The notes under the pieces: generated by a model
Databases searched by the model: none
The model's input: the letters and a program-made list of their open reading frames with translations, nothing else
Told to the model about the DNA's origin: nothing
In this document: one piece after another, positions 25,927 to 33,688 of the stretch
Layout of the letters: the number at the start of each line of letters is the position of its first letter
Position numbering within the stretch: the stretch's first letter is position 1
Assembly: GCF_002831685.1 (NCBI RefSeq)
Contig: NZ_CP025119.1
Location: 1,709,001 to 1,773,000 of the forward strand
Reading direction: 5' to 3'
Length of the DNA: 64,000 nucleotides
Origin: Polaribacter sp. ALD11
GTDB taxonomy: Bacteria > Bacteroidota > Bacteroidia > Flavobacteriales > Flavobacteriaceae
Program-made: the position numbers and the translations under genes

Positions 25927-26610
25927 ATGAAAAAAATAGTAATAGTTGGAGGAAGCAAAGGAATTGGACAAGCAATTGTAAAATCTTTAATAACTAAAAA
26001 TATAGTTGTAAACATTAGTAGAACTGCTCCGTTGCTTTCTCACGCTAATCTAACTCATTATAATTGTGACATTCTTACAGATGACTTACCAGAAATCGAG
26101 GCAGTAGATACTTTAATTTACTGCCCTGGAAGCATTAATTTAAAACCAATTTCGAGACTAAAATTAAACGATTTTAGAGACGATTTTGAAATAAATGTTG
26201 TGGGTGCTGTAAAAGCAATTCAACAATATCTTCCAAAATTAAAAAACGGAAAAAACCCATCTATTTTATTATTTAGTACAGTAGCAGCAAAATTAGGCAT
26301 GCCATATCATGCAAGTGTTGCCGCTGCAAAATCGGCCGTAGAAGGTTTAACTAAATCTCTAGGCGCAGAATTAGCACCAACAATTCGCGTAAATGCGATT
26401 GCACCAACTGTTACAGAAACAGATTTAGCATCTAAGCTTTTAAGAAATGAAAAGATGATAGAAAATATCACCGAACGTCACCCGCTTAAAAAGTTTCTAA
26501 AACCAAAGGAAGTTGCAGATTTAGCTACTTTTCTTATATCCGAAAAAGCAAATTCCATCTCAGGTCAAATTTTTGAACTCGATTGTGGAATTGTAAGTTT
26601 CAAAATCTAA
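25927..26610 (+). CDS. SDR family oxidoreductase-like protein lacking the catalytic Tyr
   Basis: 227 residues, a classical-length short-chain dehydrogenase fold. The cofactor loop is VGGSKGIGQAIVKSL near residue 7; the active-site Ser is seen in ILLFSTVAAKLG (Ser117). The usual YxxxK is not present: the stretch is YHASVAAAKSAVEGL, with Val131 in the Tyr position four residues before Lys135. The C-terminus has VNAIAPTVTETDLASKLL and ends FELDCGIVSFKI. A related SDR is a regular member of light-induced photolyase clusters. Either it uses another residue or it does not act as a standard dehydrogenase. Confidence 0.88.
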   Translation: MKKIVIVGGSKGIGQAIVKSLITKNIVVNISRTAPLLSHANLTHYNCDILTDDLPEIEAVDTLIYCPGSINLKPISRLKLNDFRDDFEINVVGAVKAIQQYLPKLKNGKNPSILLFSTVAAKLGMPYHASVAAAKSAVEGLTKSLGAELAPTIRVNAIAPTVTETDLASKLLRNEKMIENITERHPLKKFLKPKEVADLATFLISEKANSISGQIFELDCGIVSFKI

Positions 26611-26615
26611 AAAAA

Positions 26616-27089
26616 ATGACAGATATCTATAAAATCAATATCAATAGCTTACAAAATAAAGCTATTGACTTATCCGAGTATCGTAATAAATATATTCTTT
26701 TTGTAAATGTAGCCTCTAAATGCGGCTTTACATCACAGTACAAAGAATTAGAGGAATTGTATCAAACACACAAAGAAAACTTAATTATTATTGGTTCTCC
26801 TTGCAATCAATTTGGAAGTCAAGAACCAGGAACGGCAGAAGATATAGAAGCTTTTTGCAAAGTTAATTTCGGTGTTTCTTTTTTAATGACAGAAAAAATT
26901 GATGTAAAAGGAAATAATCAACATCCTTTATACACTTGGTTGACAGATAAAAGTTTAAATGGCACAAAAAGTTCTACCGTAAAATGGAACTTTCAAAAAT
27001 ACTTGGTTTCGCCTGAAGGAAAGTTAGTAGATTATTACTTTTCAATCACAAAACCATCAAGTTCAAAAATTACAAAATATTTAATATAA
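26616..27089 (+). CDS. Glutathione peroxidase family (thioredoxin-type peroxidase)
   Basis: 157 residues from ATG at 26616; a longer frame from 26583 would overlap the SDR gene by 28 bases and adds a non-conserved lead. The peroxidatic Cys36 is in FVNVASKCGFTSQY, followed by SPCNQFGSQEPG and KWNFQKYLVSPEGKLV, which supply the Gln, Trp and Asn of the active site. Bacterial members reduce hydrogen and lipid peroxides, usually with thioredoxin. Here it would deal with peroxides formed under light. Confidence 0.93.
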   Translation: MTDIYKININSLQNKAIDLSEYRNKYILFVNVASKCGFTSQYKELEELYQTHKENLIIIGSPCNQFGSQEPGTAEDIEAFCKVNFGVSFLMTEKIDVKGNNQHPLYTWLTDKSLNGTKSSTVKWNFQKYLVSPEGKLVDYYFSITKPSSSKITKYLI

Positions 27090-27094
27090 AAGCT

Positions 27095-27268
27095 ATGTTT
27101 GGTTTATTCAAGAAAAAATCTGAGGTTGACAAACTTCAAGAAAAATATAAAAAAGTAATGGAAGAGGCTTATAAACTTCAATCTATTAATAGAACCGATA
27201 GTGATACAAAGTACAAAGAAGCAGATGATATCTTAAACCAAATTGAAGTTCTAAAGAAAAAAGAATAA
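27095..27268 (+). CDS. Lacal_2735 family small protein
   Basis: 57 residues starting MFGLFKKKSEVDKLQEKYKK, with a highly charged helical body (SINRTDSDTKYKEADDIL), matching the Lacal_2735 family found in Flavobacteriia. Likely a single coiled-coil hairpin; no function is known. Five bases after the GPx gene and four before tspO. Confidence 0.85.
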   Translation: MFGLFKKKSEVDKLQEKYKKVMEEAYKLQSINRTDSDTKYKEADDILNQIEVLKKKE

Positions 27269-27272
27269 AAAC

Positions 27273-27734
27273 ATGAAGCAGCTAAAACTAACAATACTCT
27301 TTCTAGTTATTAATTTTGGAGGTTTAGCAATTGGTAGTTGGTTAATGAACAATGGACCGCTTTCTGATTGGTACACAAACCTAAACCAAGCTCCTTGGAC
27401 ACCACCAGGTATTGTATTTGGTATTGCATGGACATTGATTATGATTTGCTTTTCTATTTATTTAGGAAAACTTTTTAGCCAAGAAAATACGCGAAAAAAT
27501 AAACTCATTTTTCTTTTTCAATTTGTGCTAAATGTAAGCTGGAATTTTATTTTCTTCAATCAACATATGGTCTTGTTTGGGTTAATTACCATTGTATTGT
27601 TAACGTCTCTCCTCTTTATTTACTATTTTAAACGGAGTGATAAAGTAAATAATTACAAGTATTTATTGCTGCCTTACATGATTTGGTTGTGTATTGCAAC
27701 TTCTTTAAATCTTTATATATTAGTCCATAATTAA
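27273..27734 (+). CDS. tspO: TspO/MBR family tryptophan-rich membrane protein
   Basis: 153 residues with five membrane helices. The family signature appears as WYTNLNQAPWTPPGIVFGIAWTLIM (first loop and helix 2) and VSWNFIFFNQHMVLFG. TspO proteins bind porphyrins and other tetrapyrroles and are linked to responses to light and oxidative stress, which suits this cluster. Spacing of one base to the next gene shows the same operon. Confidence 0.93.
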   Translation: MKQLKLTILFLVINFGGLAIGSWLMNNGPLSDWYTNLNQAPWTPPGIVFGIAWTLIMICFSIYLGKLFSQENTRKNKLIFLFQFVLNVSWNFIFFNQHMVLFGLITIVLLTSLLFIYYFKRSDKVNNYKYLLLPYMIWLCIATSLNLYILVHN

Positions 27735-27735
27735 A

Positions 27736-28203
27736 ATGAAAATATACACGCTTCACAAAAAACAGCAATTACCAATTTCTTTAGATGAAGCTTGGGAGTT
27801 TTTATCCAACCCAAGAAATTTAAAAAAAATTACACCAGATTACATGAGTTTCGACATCGTGTCTAACATAGATAGACCTTTGTACACCGGACAAATCATT
27901 CAATATATTGTAACGCCTCTTTTAGGTATTAAGACAAAGTGGGTTTCTGAAATTACGCATATAGAAGAAAAGAAATATTTTGTAGACGAGCAAATGTACG
28001 GACCTTATGCGCTTTGGCATCACAAGCATTTTATAAAAGAAATTGAGGGTGGTGTAGAATTGGAAGACATTATCGACTATAAAGTTCCTTTGGGAATATT
28101 AGGTCAAATGGTACATCCGTTTTTAGTGAAACCTAAACTGGAAGAAATTTTTGGTTATAGACAGAAAAAATTAATTGAACTTTTTGGCGAGTATAAAAAA
28201 TGA
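27736..28203 (+). CDS. SRPBCC (START-like) ligand-binding protein
   Basis: 155 residues with the helix-grip SRPBCC fold: a first strand IYTLHKKQQLPISLDEAWEFLSNPRNLKKITPDYM, the middle TKWVSEITHIEEKKYFVDEQMYGPYALWHHKHFI and a C-terminal helix. It resembles the SRPBCC domain found next to SulA-like epimerases and photolyase genes. The ligand is not predictable. Its stop overlaps the photolyase start (ATGA). Confidence 0.85.
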   Translation: MKIYTLHKKQQLPISLDEAWEFLSNPRNLKKITPDYMSFDIVSNIDRPLYTGQIIQYIVTPLLGIKTKWVSEITHIEEKKYFVDEQMYGPYALWHHKHFIKEIEGGVELEDIIDYKVPLGILGQMVHPFLVKPKLEEIFGYRQKKLIELFGEYKK

Positions 28204-29504
28204 AAAAAACCATAAATATTTTCTGGTTTCGAAGAGATTTAAGATTAGATGACAATGTAGGGTTTTACAATGCTTTAAAAAGTGAAACTCCTGTTTTACC
28301 TATTTTTATTTTTGACAAAGAAATTCTAAGAAAACTATCGAAAGACGACGCTAGAATTACTTTTATACATGAAACGTTGCAGAAAATGCGCGCTTCCTTA
28401 CAGGAAGTAAATGAAAGTAGTATTGCAATTTTTCAAGGGAATCCGTTAGAAGTATATCAACAATTAATAGAAAAATACAACATAAACACTGTTTTTACAA
28501 ATAGAGATTATGAACCGTATGCAAAGAAAAGAGACGAAGACATTCAACAATTATTAAATGAAAATAATATTGAATTTAAAACCTTTAAAGACCAAGTAAT
28601 TTTCGAAAAGAATGAAGTTGTAAAAAAAGATGGATTACCCTATGTGGTTTACACACCTTATATGAAAGTTTGGAAAGAGAAATTTAAAAGCGTTCATTTA
28701 AACTTTCATTACACAAGTTCATTTTTAAAGAATTTGGTAAAAAACAAAGAATTACCAAATCTAAGTTTGACTGATATTGGCTTCACAAAATCCAATCAAA
28801 AAATAGAAGCATACACAGTTACGCCATCACTTGTTCAAAATTACGAAGACACCCGTAACTTTCCTGCACAAGACGCAACGTCTAAACTAGGTCCACATTT
28901 ACGTTTTGGAACCGTTAGTATCAGAAAAATGGTAGAAAAAGCAATTACTGAAGAAAACGAAATCTTTTGGCAAGAATTAATTTGGAGAGAATTTTTTATG
29001 CAAATTCTTTGGCACTTCCCTCATACATCAAAAAACTCTTTTAAAGCGAAATATGATAGAATTGAATGGAGGAATAATGAAGAGGAATTTAAAAAATGGT
29101 GTAACGGAGAAACAGGGTATCCTTTTGTTGATGCAGGAATGCGTCAATTAAACCAGACTGGTTTTATGCACAATAGAGTTAGAATGCTGGCAGGTAGCTT
29201 TTTGTGCAAACATTTATTGATAGATTGGAGATGGGGAGAAGCTTATTTTGCGGAAAAACTGCACGACTATGAAATGGCAAGCAATGTTGGTAATTGGCAA
29301 TGGATTGCGGGTTCTGGTGTAGATGCTGCTCCTTATTTCAGAATTTTTAACCCTACAACTCAAATTAAAAAATTTGATAAAAATTTAGAATATATAAAAA
29401 AATGGGTTCCAGATTTCCAAGAACTCACTTACCCTAAAGAAATGGTAGACCATAAAGAAGCAAGAGAAAGATGTTTACTCGCCTATAAGGATGCTTTAAA
29501 TTAA
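28200..29504 (+). CDS. Deoxyribodipyrimidine photolyase, class I CPD type
   Basis: 434 residues. N-terminal antenna domain starts INIFWFRRDLRLDDN. The FAD/catalytic domain has KLGPHLRFGTVSIRKMV, FWQELIWREFFMQILWHFP, GYPFVDAGMRQLNQTGFMHNRVRMLAGSFL and ASNVGNWQWIAGSGVDAAPYFRIFNP, all typical of class I CPD photolyases. It splits cyclobutane pyrimidine dimers with light through reduced FAD. It is the last gene of the second operon and the fourth photolyase/cryptochrome gene in 10 kb. Confidence 0.94.
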   Translation: MKKTINIFWFRRDLRLDDNVGFYNALKSETPVLPIFIFDKEILRKLSKDDARITFIHETLQKMRASLQEVNESSIAIFQGNPLEVYQQLIEKYNINTVFTNRDYEPYAKKRDEDIQQLLNENNIEFKTFKDQVIFEKNEVVKKDGLPYVVYTPYMKVWKEKFKSVHLNFHYTSSFLKNLVKNKELPNLSLTDIGFTKSNQKIEAYTVTPSLVQNYEDTRNFPAQDATSKLGPHLRFGTVSIRKMVEKAITEENEIFWQELIWREFFMQILWHFPHTSKNSFKAKYDRIEWRNNEEEFKKWCNGETGYPFVDAGMRQLNQTGFMHNRVRMLAGSFLCKHLLIDWRWGEAYFAEKLHDYEMASNVGNWQWIAGSGVDAAPYFRIFNPTTQIKKFDKNLEYIKKWVPDFQELTYPKEMVDHKEARERCLLAYKDALN

Positions 29505-29655
29505 AGATGTAATTAAGCCCTAGCTAGTCTTAATATTTTAATTAAAAACCAACTGAAGATAACAAATAACAAAAGTTTTCGTTTTAAAAACACAAGATAG
29601 AGATACTACAAATTTGTAATTTTTCTATTCGATGTAAAATTATTATTTCTTGACG

Positions 29656-29692
29656 AAAAAGCTTCAATTTAGGTTGAAGTTTTTTTTATGCA
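29656..29692 (+). terminator. Probable terminator between photolyase operon and tRNA-Thr
   Basis: cttcaa-tttagg-ttgaag hairpin with flanking A tract and a run of eight T. It lies about 150 bases after the photolyase stop. The intervening 150 bases show nothing recognisable. Confidence 0.6.
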
Positions 29693-29758
29693 AAAAAAAA
29701 CGTTTTAAGTTTGGTTGTGTTCTTATTTTGTGTTTAATTTGCGCACCGAAAAACAAAA

Positions 29759-29832
29759 GCCGATGTAGCTCAGCTGGCTAGAGCAGCTGATTTGTAATCA
29801 GCAGGTCGTGGGTTCGAGTCCCTCCATCGGCT
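29759..29832 (+). tRNA. tRNA-Thr (anticodon TGT)
   Basis: Acceptor GCCGATG pairs with CATCGGC, discriminator T; anticodon stem GCTGA/TCAGC surrounds loop TTTGTAA with anticodon TGT; the T arm contains GGTTCGAGTCC. 74 nt, no encoded CCA. A possible promoter (TTTG ... TTAATTTG) precedes it at about 29711-29742. Confidence 0.97.
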
Positions 29833-29841
29833 CTATTTATT

Positions 29842-29877
29842 AAAAGTCTCAAAATTTATTTTTTGAGACTTTTTTTA
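29842..29877 (+). terminator. Rho-independent terminator after tRNA-Thr
   Basis: aaaagtctcaaaa and ttttgagactttt form a 13-bp stem with a 6-base loop, followed by more T. Confidence 0.9.
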
Positions 29878-30001
29878 TTCATATAAAGTAAGAGAATAGC
29901 TCATCAGTGCCTCTTAGTTTTATCAACTAAAATCACTACAAAAAGTAGCCAAAATTCATTATATTGCATTACATCAATCCTTTTATTAAAACAAAAAAAA
30001 C

Positions 30002-31003
30002 ATGAAACTTAAAGTTGGTTTATTAGGTGGTGGTTCTTGGGGAACGACTATTGCTTCATTAACAGCAAAGAATAGTGAAACAACTCTATGGGCAAGAAAT
30101 ATTGAAATTGTAAAAGAAGTTAATGAAAAACATTCTAATGAAAAATATTTACCCAATGCTAAACTTCACAAAGGATTAAAAGCTTCTACTTCCATAAAAG
30201 AAACTGTAGAAAATGCAGATGTAATTGTTATGGGAATTCCGTCTCAACATTTTAGGGCCGTTTTATTAGAAGCAAAACCCTTTATAAGACCGTGGGTTCC
30301 TATTGTTAGTTTAGCAAAAGGATTAGAAACTTCAACTAAAATGAGAATGACAGAAATAATTGAAGAAATTATGCCTGGTCACCCAGCTGGAGTTCTAACA
30401 GGTCCTAATCTTGCCAAAGAAATTATTTCTGGTAAAGCAGCTGCTGCAGTAATTTCTATGGTAGATAAAACAATTGCTAAAAAGCTACAAACTGTTTTTA
30501 GTTCTGGCCTATTTCGAGTATACACAAATACAGATGTAATTGGAAGTGAATTAGGAGGAGCCTTAAAAAATGTAGTGGCAATTGCATGTGGAATGGGAGA
30601 TGGCGCTAATGCTGGAGATAATACACGTTCTGCTTTAATTACAAGAGGCCTTTCTGAGCTTACCCGTTTAGGGACTGCAATGGGCGGAAAAGGAAGAACT
30701 TTTGCCGGTTTAACTGGTTTAGGAGACCTTGTTGCTACTTGTTCTAGCTCTAAAAGTAGAAATCATCATGTGGGTTTCGAATTAGGAAAAGGAAAAAAAT
30801 TAGAAGCTATTATTAACAGTATGAATGAAGTTGCAGAAGGCGTAAAAACAACTAAAGTAGTAATGGAGTTAGCGAAAGATTACAATGTAGACATGCCCAT
30901 AACTAAAGAAGTTTATAAAGTGTTGTATGAAGGAAATACGGTCTTCGACGCCTATAAGAATTTAATTACGCACGAAGTTGGTTCTGAAAAAGAACCCGGA
31001 TAG
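30002..31003 (+). CDS. gpsA: NAD(P)H-dependent glycerol-3-phosphate dehydrogenase
   Basis: 333 residues. It reduces dihydroxyacetone phosphate to sn-glycerol 3-phosphate for phospholipid synthesis in the cytoplasm. The dinucleotide-binding loop GLLGGGSWGTTIASL is at the N-terminus; LTGPNLAKEI, GGALKNVVAIACGMGDG (catalytic Lys) and FAGLTGLGDLVATCSSSKSRN follow as in GpsA. Full family length. It stands 170 bases after tRNA-Thr and about 70 bases before udk. Confidence 0.97.
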   Translation: MKLKVGLLGGGSWGTTIASLTAKNSETTLWARNIEIVKEVNEKHSNEKYLPNAKLHKGLKASTSIKETVENADVIVMGIPSQHFRAVLLEAKPFIRPWVPIVSLAKGLETSTKMRMTEIIEEIMPGHPAGVLTGPNLAKEIISGKAAAAVISMVDKTIAKKLQTVFSSGLFRVYTNTDVIGSELGGALKNVVAIACGMGDGANAGDNTRSALITRGLSELTRLGTAMGGKGRTFAGLTGLGDLVATCSSSKSRNHHVGFELGKGKKLEAIINSMNEVAEGVKTTKVVMELAKDYNVDMPITKEVYKVLYEGNTVFDAYKNLITHEVGSEKEPG

Positions 31004-31073
31004 TCTTTAAATTTACATTTTTATAATATCTTTACTCATTTATGCGAATTTTTTATCAAAAATATAATTTTTT

Positions 31074-31679
31074 ATGCTAATTATTGGAATTGCGGGTGGA
31101 ACAGGAAGTGGGAAAACGACCGTTGTAAATCAAATTATTAAACAATTACCAACGGATGAAGTTTGTGTGATTTCTCAAGATTCTTACTATAACGCAACAG
31201 AGAACTTGCCTTATGAAGAAAGAGCTAAGATTAATTTTGATCATCCAAGAGCGATCGATTTCGATTTGATTATTAGACATTTAAAAGCATTAAAGGCTGG
31301 TAACAATATTAATCAGCCAGTATATTCTTTTGTAACTCACAACAGAACAAAAGACACCATAAAAACACACCCAAGAAAAGTGGTAATTGTGGAAGGAATT
31401 CTAATATTTAATAATAAAGAATTAAGAGATTTATTTGATATTAAAATATTTGTGCATGCAGAAACAGATGAACGTCTAATTAGAAGGTTAAAAAGAGACA
31501 TTACAGAAAGAGGTAGAGATATGGATGAGGTTCTAAGTAGATACCAAACCACCTTAAAACCTATGCATCAACAATTTATAGAACCAACGAAGAATTTTGC
31601 AGATTTAATTATACCAAATGATAGGTTTAATAATGTCGCTATAGATATTGTTAGAACTGTTATAAATGAACGTTTATAG
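31074..31679 (+). CDS. udk: Uridine kinase
   Basis: 201 residues. It phosphorylates uridine and cytidine to UMP and CMP in pyrimidine salvage. Walker A GIAGGTGSGKTTV is at the N-terminus; SQDSYY, NFDHPRAIDFDL and ERGRDMDEVLSRYQTTLKPMHQQFIEP are family signatures. A -7 like TATCTTTA lies in the spacer before it. Its stop is two bases ahead of the divIC-like gene. Confidence 0.96.
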   Translation: MLIIGIAGGTGSGKTTVVNQIIKQLPTDEVCVISQDSYYNATENLPYEERAKINFDHPRAIDFDLIIRHLKALKAGNNINQPVYSFVTHNRTKDTIKTHPRKVVIVEGILIFNNKELRDLFDIKIFVHAETDERLIRRLKRDITERGRDMDEVLSRYQTTLKPMHQQFIEPTKNFADLIIPNDRFNNVAIDIVRTVINERL

Positions 31680-31681
31680 CC

Positions 31682-31996
31682 ATGTCTTTTAATACCTTAA
31701 AAAAGAATAGATTCTTTAAAGTTTTGACAAACACTTTTGTCTTAATTTTTATTCCATTTTTAATATGGATGCTATTTTTTGATGAAAACTCTTATTTGGT
31801 TCATAGAAAATTTAACCAAGAAGTTAAAGATTTGGAAAACACCATTTCTTTTTACCAAACAAAAATAGCAGAAGACAAGGCAACCATTAAAAAGTTAGAC
31901 GATTCTTTGCAGTTAGAGCGTTTTGCAAGAGAACAATATTTAATGAAAAAAGAAAACGAAGATATTTATATTATAGAATTTGATACCATAAAATAA
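31682..31996 (+). CDS. FtsB/DivIC-type septum formation initiator
   Basis: 104 residues: short cytoplasmic start, one membrane helix (about 14-35, VLTNTFVLIFIPFLIWMLFF), then a coiled coil (about 45-80, VKDLENTISFYQTKIAEDKATIKKL) and a short C-terminal segment with YLMKKENEDIYIIEF. This is the layout of the FtsB/DivIC cell division proteins that form a complex with FtsL and FtsQ. The order udk-divIC-mutA is common in Flavobacteriia. The stop overlaps the next ATG by one base. Confidence 0.9.
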   Translation: MSFNTLKKNRFFKVLTNTFVLIFIPFLIWMLFFDENSYLVHRKFNQEVKDLENTISFYQTKIAEDKATIKKLDDSLQLERFAREQYLMKKENEDIYIIEFDTIK

Positions 31997-33348
31997 TGAG
32001 TAAATTTCTGTTTAGTGAATTTGAAAGAACATCTCCAACTGCTTGGAAACAAAAAATTCAAGTAGATTTAAAAGGTGCTGATTATAATGAAACGCTACTC
32101 TCGAAAACGAATGAAGGAATTACTATAAAACCTTTTTACACCAAAGAAGATAGAACTCATTACAAAATAAATACTCCTAGAGAAGATTTTAAAATTTGTC
32201 AAACAATTATTGTTTCTGATGAAAAAAAAGCAAATACTTTAACATTAGATGCTATAGAAAGAGGTGCAACTGCCATTCAATTTATAGCAAAAAAGAAATT
32301 TGATTATACTGTTTTATTAAATGAAATAGATTTCAAATCTTTAACAATTTACCTTAAACTCGATTTTTTAGACGATCTCTTTATAAATGAAATCTCTAAA
32401 TATATAAATTCTAATAAGTGCTTTTTTCAAATAGATATTATAGGAAATCTTGCAGAAGATGGTAATTGGTTTGTAAATTTAAAGGAAGATTATAGTAAAT
32501 TACAAAATGTAGTCGAATACGTAGAAAACTCCATTTCAGTATCTGGAGATTTATATCAAAATGCAGGTGCAAACATAGTGCAGCAATTGGCATATTCTTT
32601 AGCACATGCAAATGAATATTTAAATTATTTTGGAGCCGAAAGTGCCAGTAAAATTCATTTTCAATTTTCTGTTGGTAGTAATTATTTTCATGAAATAGCG
32701 AAGTTAAGGGCTTTTCGTATCTTATGGGAGTCTCTTTTAATTGAATATAGGGTTGAAAATATTGAAGCTCATATTTTTGCACAACCTTCTACAAGAAATA
32801 AAACTATTTACGACTATAATGTAAATATGTTAAGAACAACTTCTGAATGTATGAGTGCTATTTTAGGAGGATCAAACACAATTGCTAACATTTCTTATGA
32901 TAAAATTTATGCAGAAAGTAATGGTTTTGGTGAACGAATTTCCAGAAATCAGTTGTTGATACTTCAACAAGAAAGCGGATTTAAAGATTCACAAAACATT
33001 GCTGAAGGAAGCTACTACATAGAATCTCTTACAGAACAAATGGCAGAAAAAGCTTTAATTATATTTAAACAAATAGAAAAAGGTGGTGGTTTTCTAAAAC
33101 AATTAAAAGAAGGCAATATTCAAAGAAAAATAAAAGAAAATGCAACTAAAGAAGAAGCACAATTTAATGATAATGAATTAATTTTATTAGGCACCAATTT
33201 ACAACCCAATAAAGAAAATTTTATGAAAGGAAGTCTAGAATTAGATCCTTTTGTAAAACAAAGAAATATTAAAACATTATTTCCTCCAATTATTAGAAAA
33301 CGACTTTCTGAAAATATTGAAAAGAAAAGATTGAAAAATGAGCAATAG
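31996..33348 (+). CDS. mutA: Methylmalonyl-CoA mutase small (beta) subunit
   Basis: 450 residues. It is the non-catalytic partner of MutB; the pair interconverts succinyl-CoA and (R)-methylmalonyl-CoA with adenosylcobalamin. It resembles MutB in the TIM-barrel part (LAYSLAHANEYLNYFG, IHFQFSVGSNYFHEIAKLRAFRILWESL, NMLRTTSECMSAILGGSNTI) but lacks the DxHxxG cobalamin motif and ends before that domain, so it is shorter than many beta subunits (about 600 residues). Last part is Lys/Glu-rich. Confidence 0.92.
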   Translation: MSKFLFSEFERTSPTAWKQKIQVDLKGADYNETLLSKTNEGITIKPFYTKEDRTHYKINTPREDFKICQTIIVSDEKKANTLTLDAIERGATAIQFIAKKKFDYTVLLNEIDFKSLTIYLKLDFLDDLFINEISKYINSNKCFFQIDIIGNLAEDGNWFVNLKEDYSKLQNVVEYVENSISVSGDLYQNAGANIVQQLAYSLAHANEYLNYFGAESASKIHFQFSVGSNYFHEIAKLRAFRILWESLLIEYRVENIEAHIFAQPSTRNKTIYDYNVNMLRTTSECMSAILGGSNTIANISYDKIYAESNGFGERISRNQLLILQQESGFKDSQNIAEGSYYIESLTEQMAEKALIIFKQIEKGGGFLKQLKEGNIQRKIKENATKEEAQFNDNELILLGTNLQPNKENFMKGSLELDPFVKQRNIKTLFPPIIRKRLSENIEKKRLKNEQ

Positions 33349-33367
33349 TTTATGTTAAAAATATAAA

Positions 33368-33688
33368 GTGAGTAAAAACAAAGAAATTTTAGCACATCAG
33401 CAAAAACAAAAAATGCTAAAACAAGAAATTAAAAAAATTAACGATTCTATTCCTGTTTATTTAACTGGGTTTATTTTTTTAATGTTTGTTGTTGTTTTTC
33501 TATTAGAAAGTAAAGTTTATAGCTATTTTGGAGGAACTTTAAATTTTATTACAACTAGTTCTCTATTCACATTATTTATTTGTGTAACTTATTTTTATCT
33601 CAGTCAAAGAAAAATTAAAAGAAAAGAGAAATTATCTAAAACTATTGGATTAAAATTATATCGTTTAATGAAACTAGAAAATGAGTAG
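33368..33688 (+). CDS. Small membrane protein between mutA and mutB
   Basis: 106 residues starting with GTG at 33368. An N-terminal charged helix (about 1-28) is followed by two membrane helices (about 33-50 and 60-78) and a basic tail. No family is recognised. It lies 19 bases after mutA and overlaps the mutB start by 8 bases, so it is translated with the mutase. A role in the mutase system is only suggested by position. Confidence 0.72.
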   Translation: MSKNKEILAHQQKQKMLKQEIKKINDSIPVYLTGFIFLMFVVVFLLESKVYSYFGGTLNFITTSSLFTLFICVTYFYLSQRKIKRKEKLSKTIGLKLYRLMKLENE

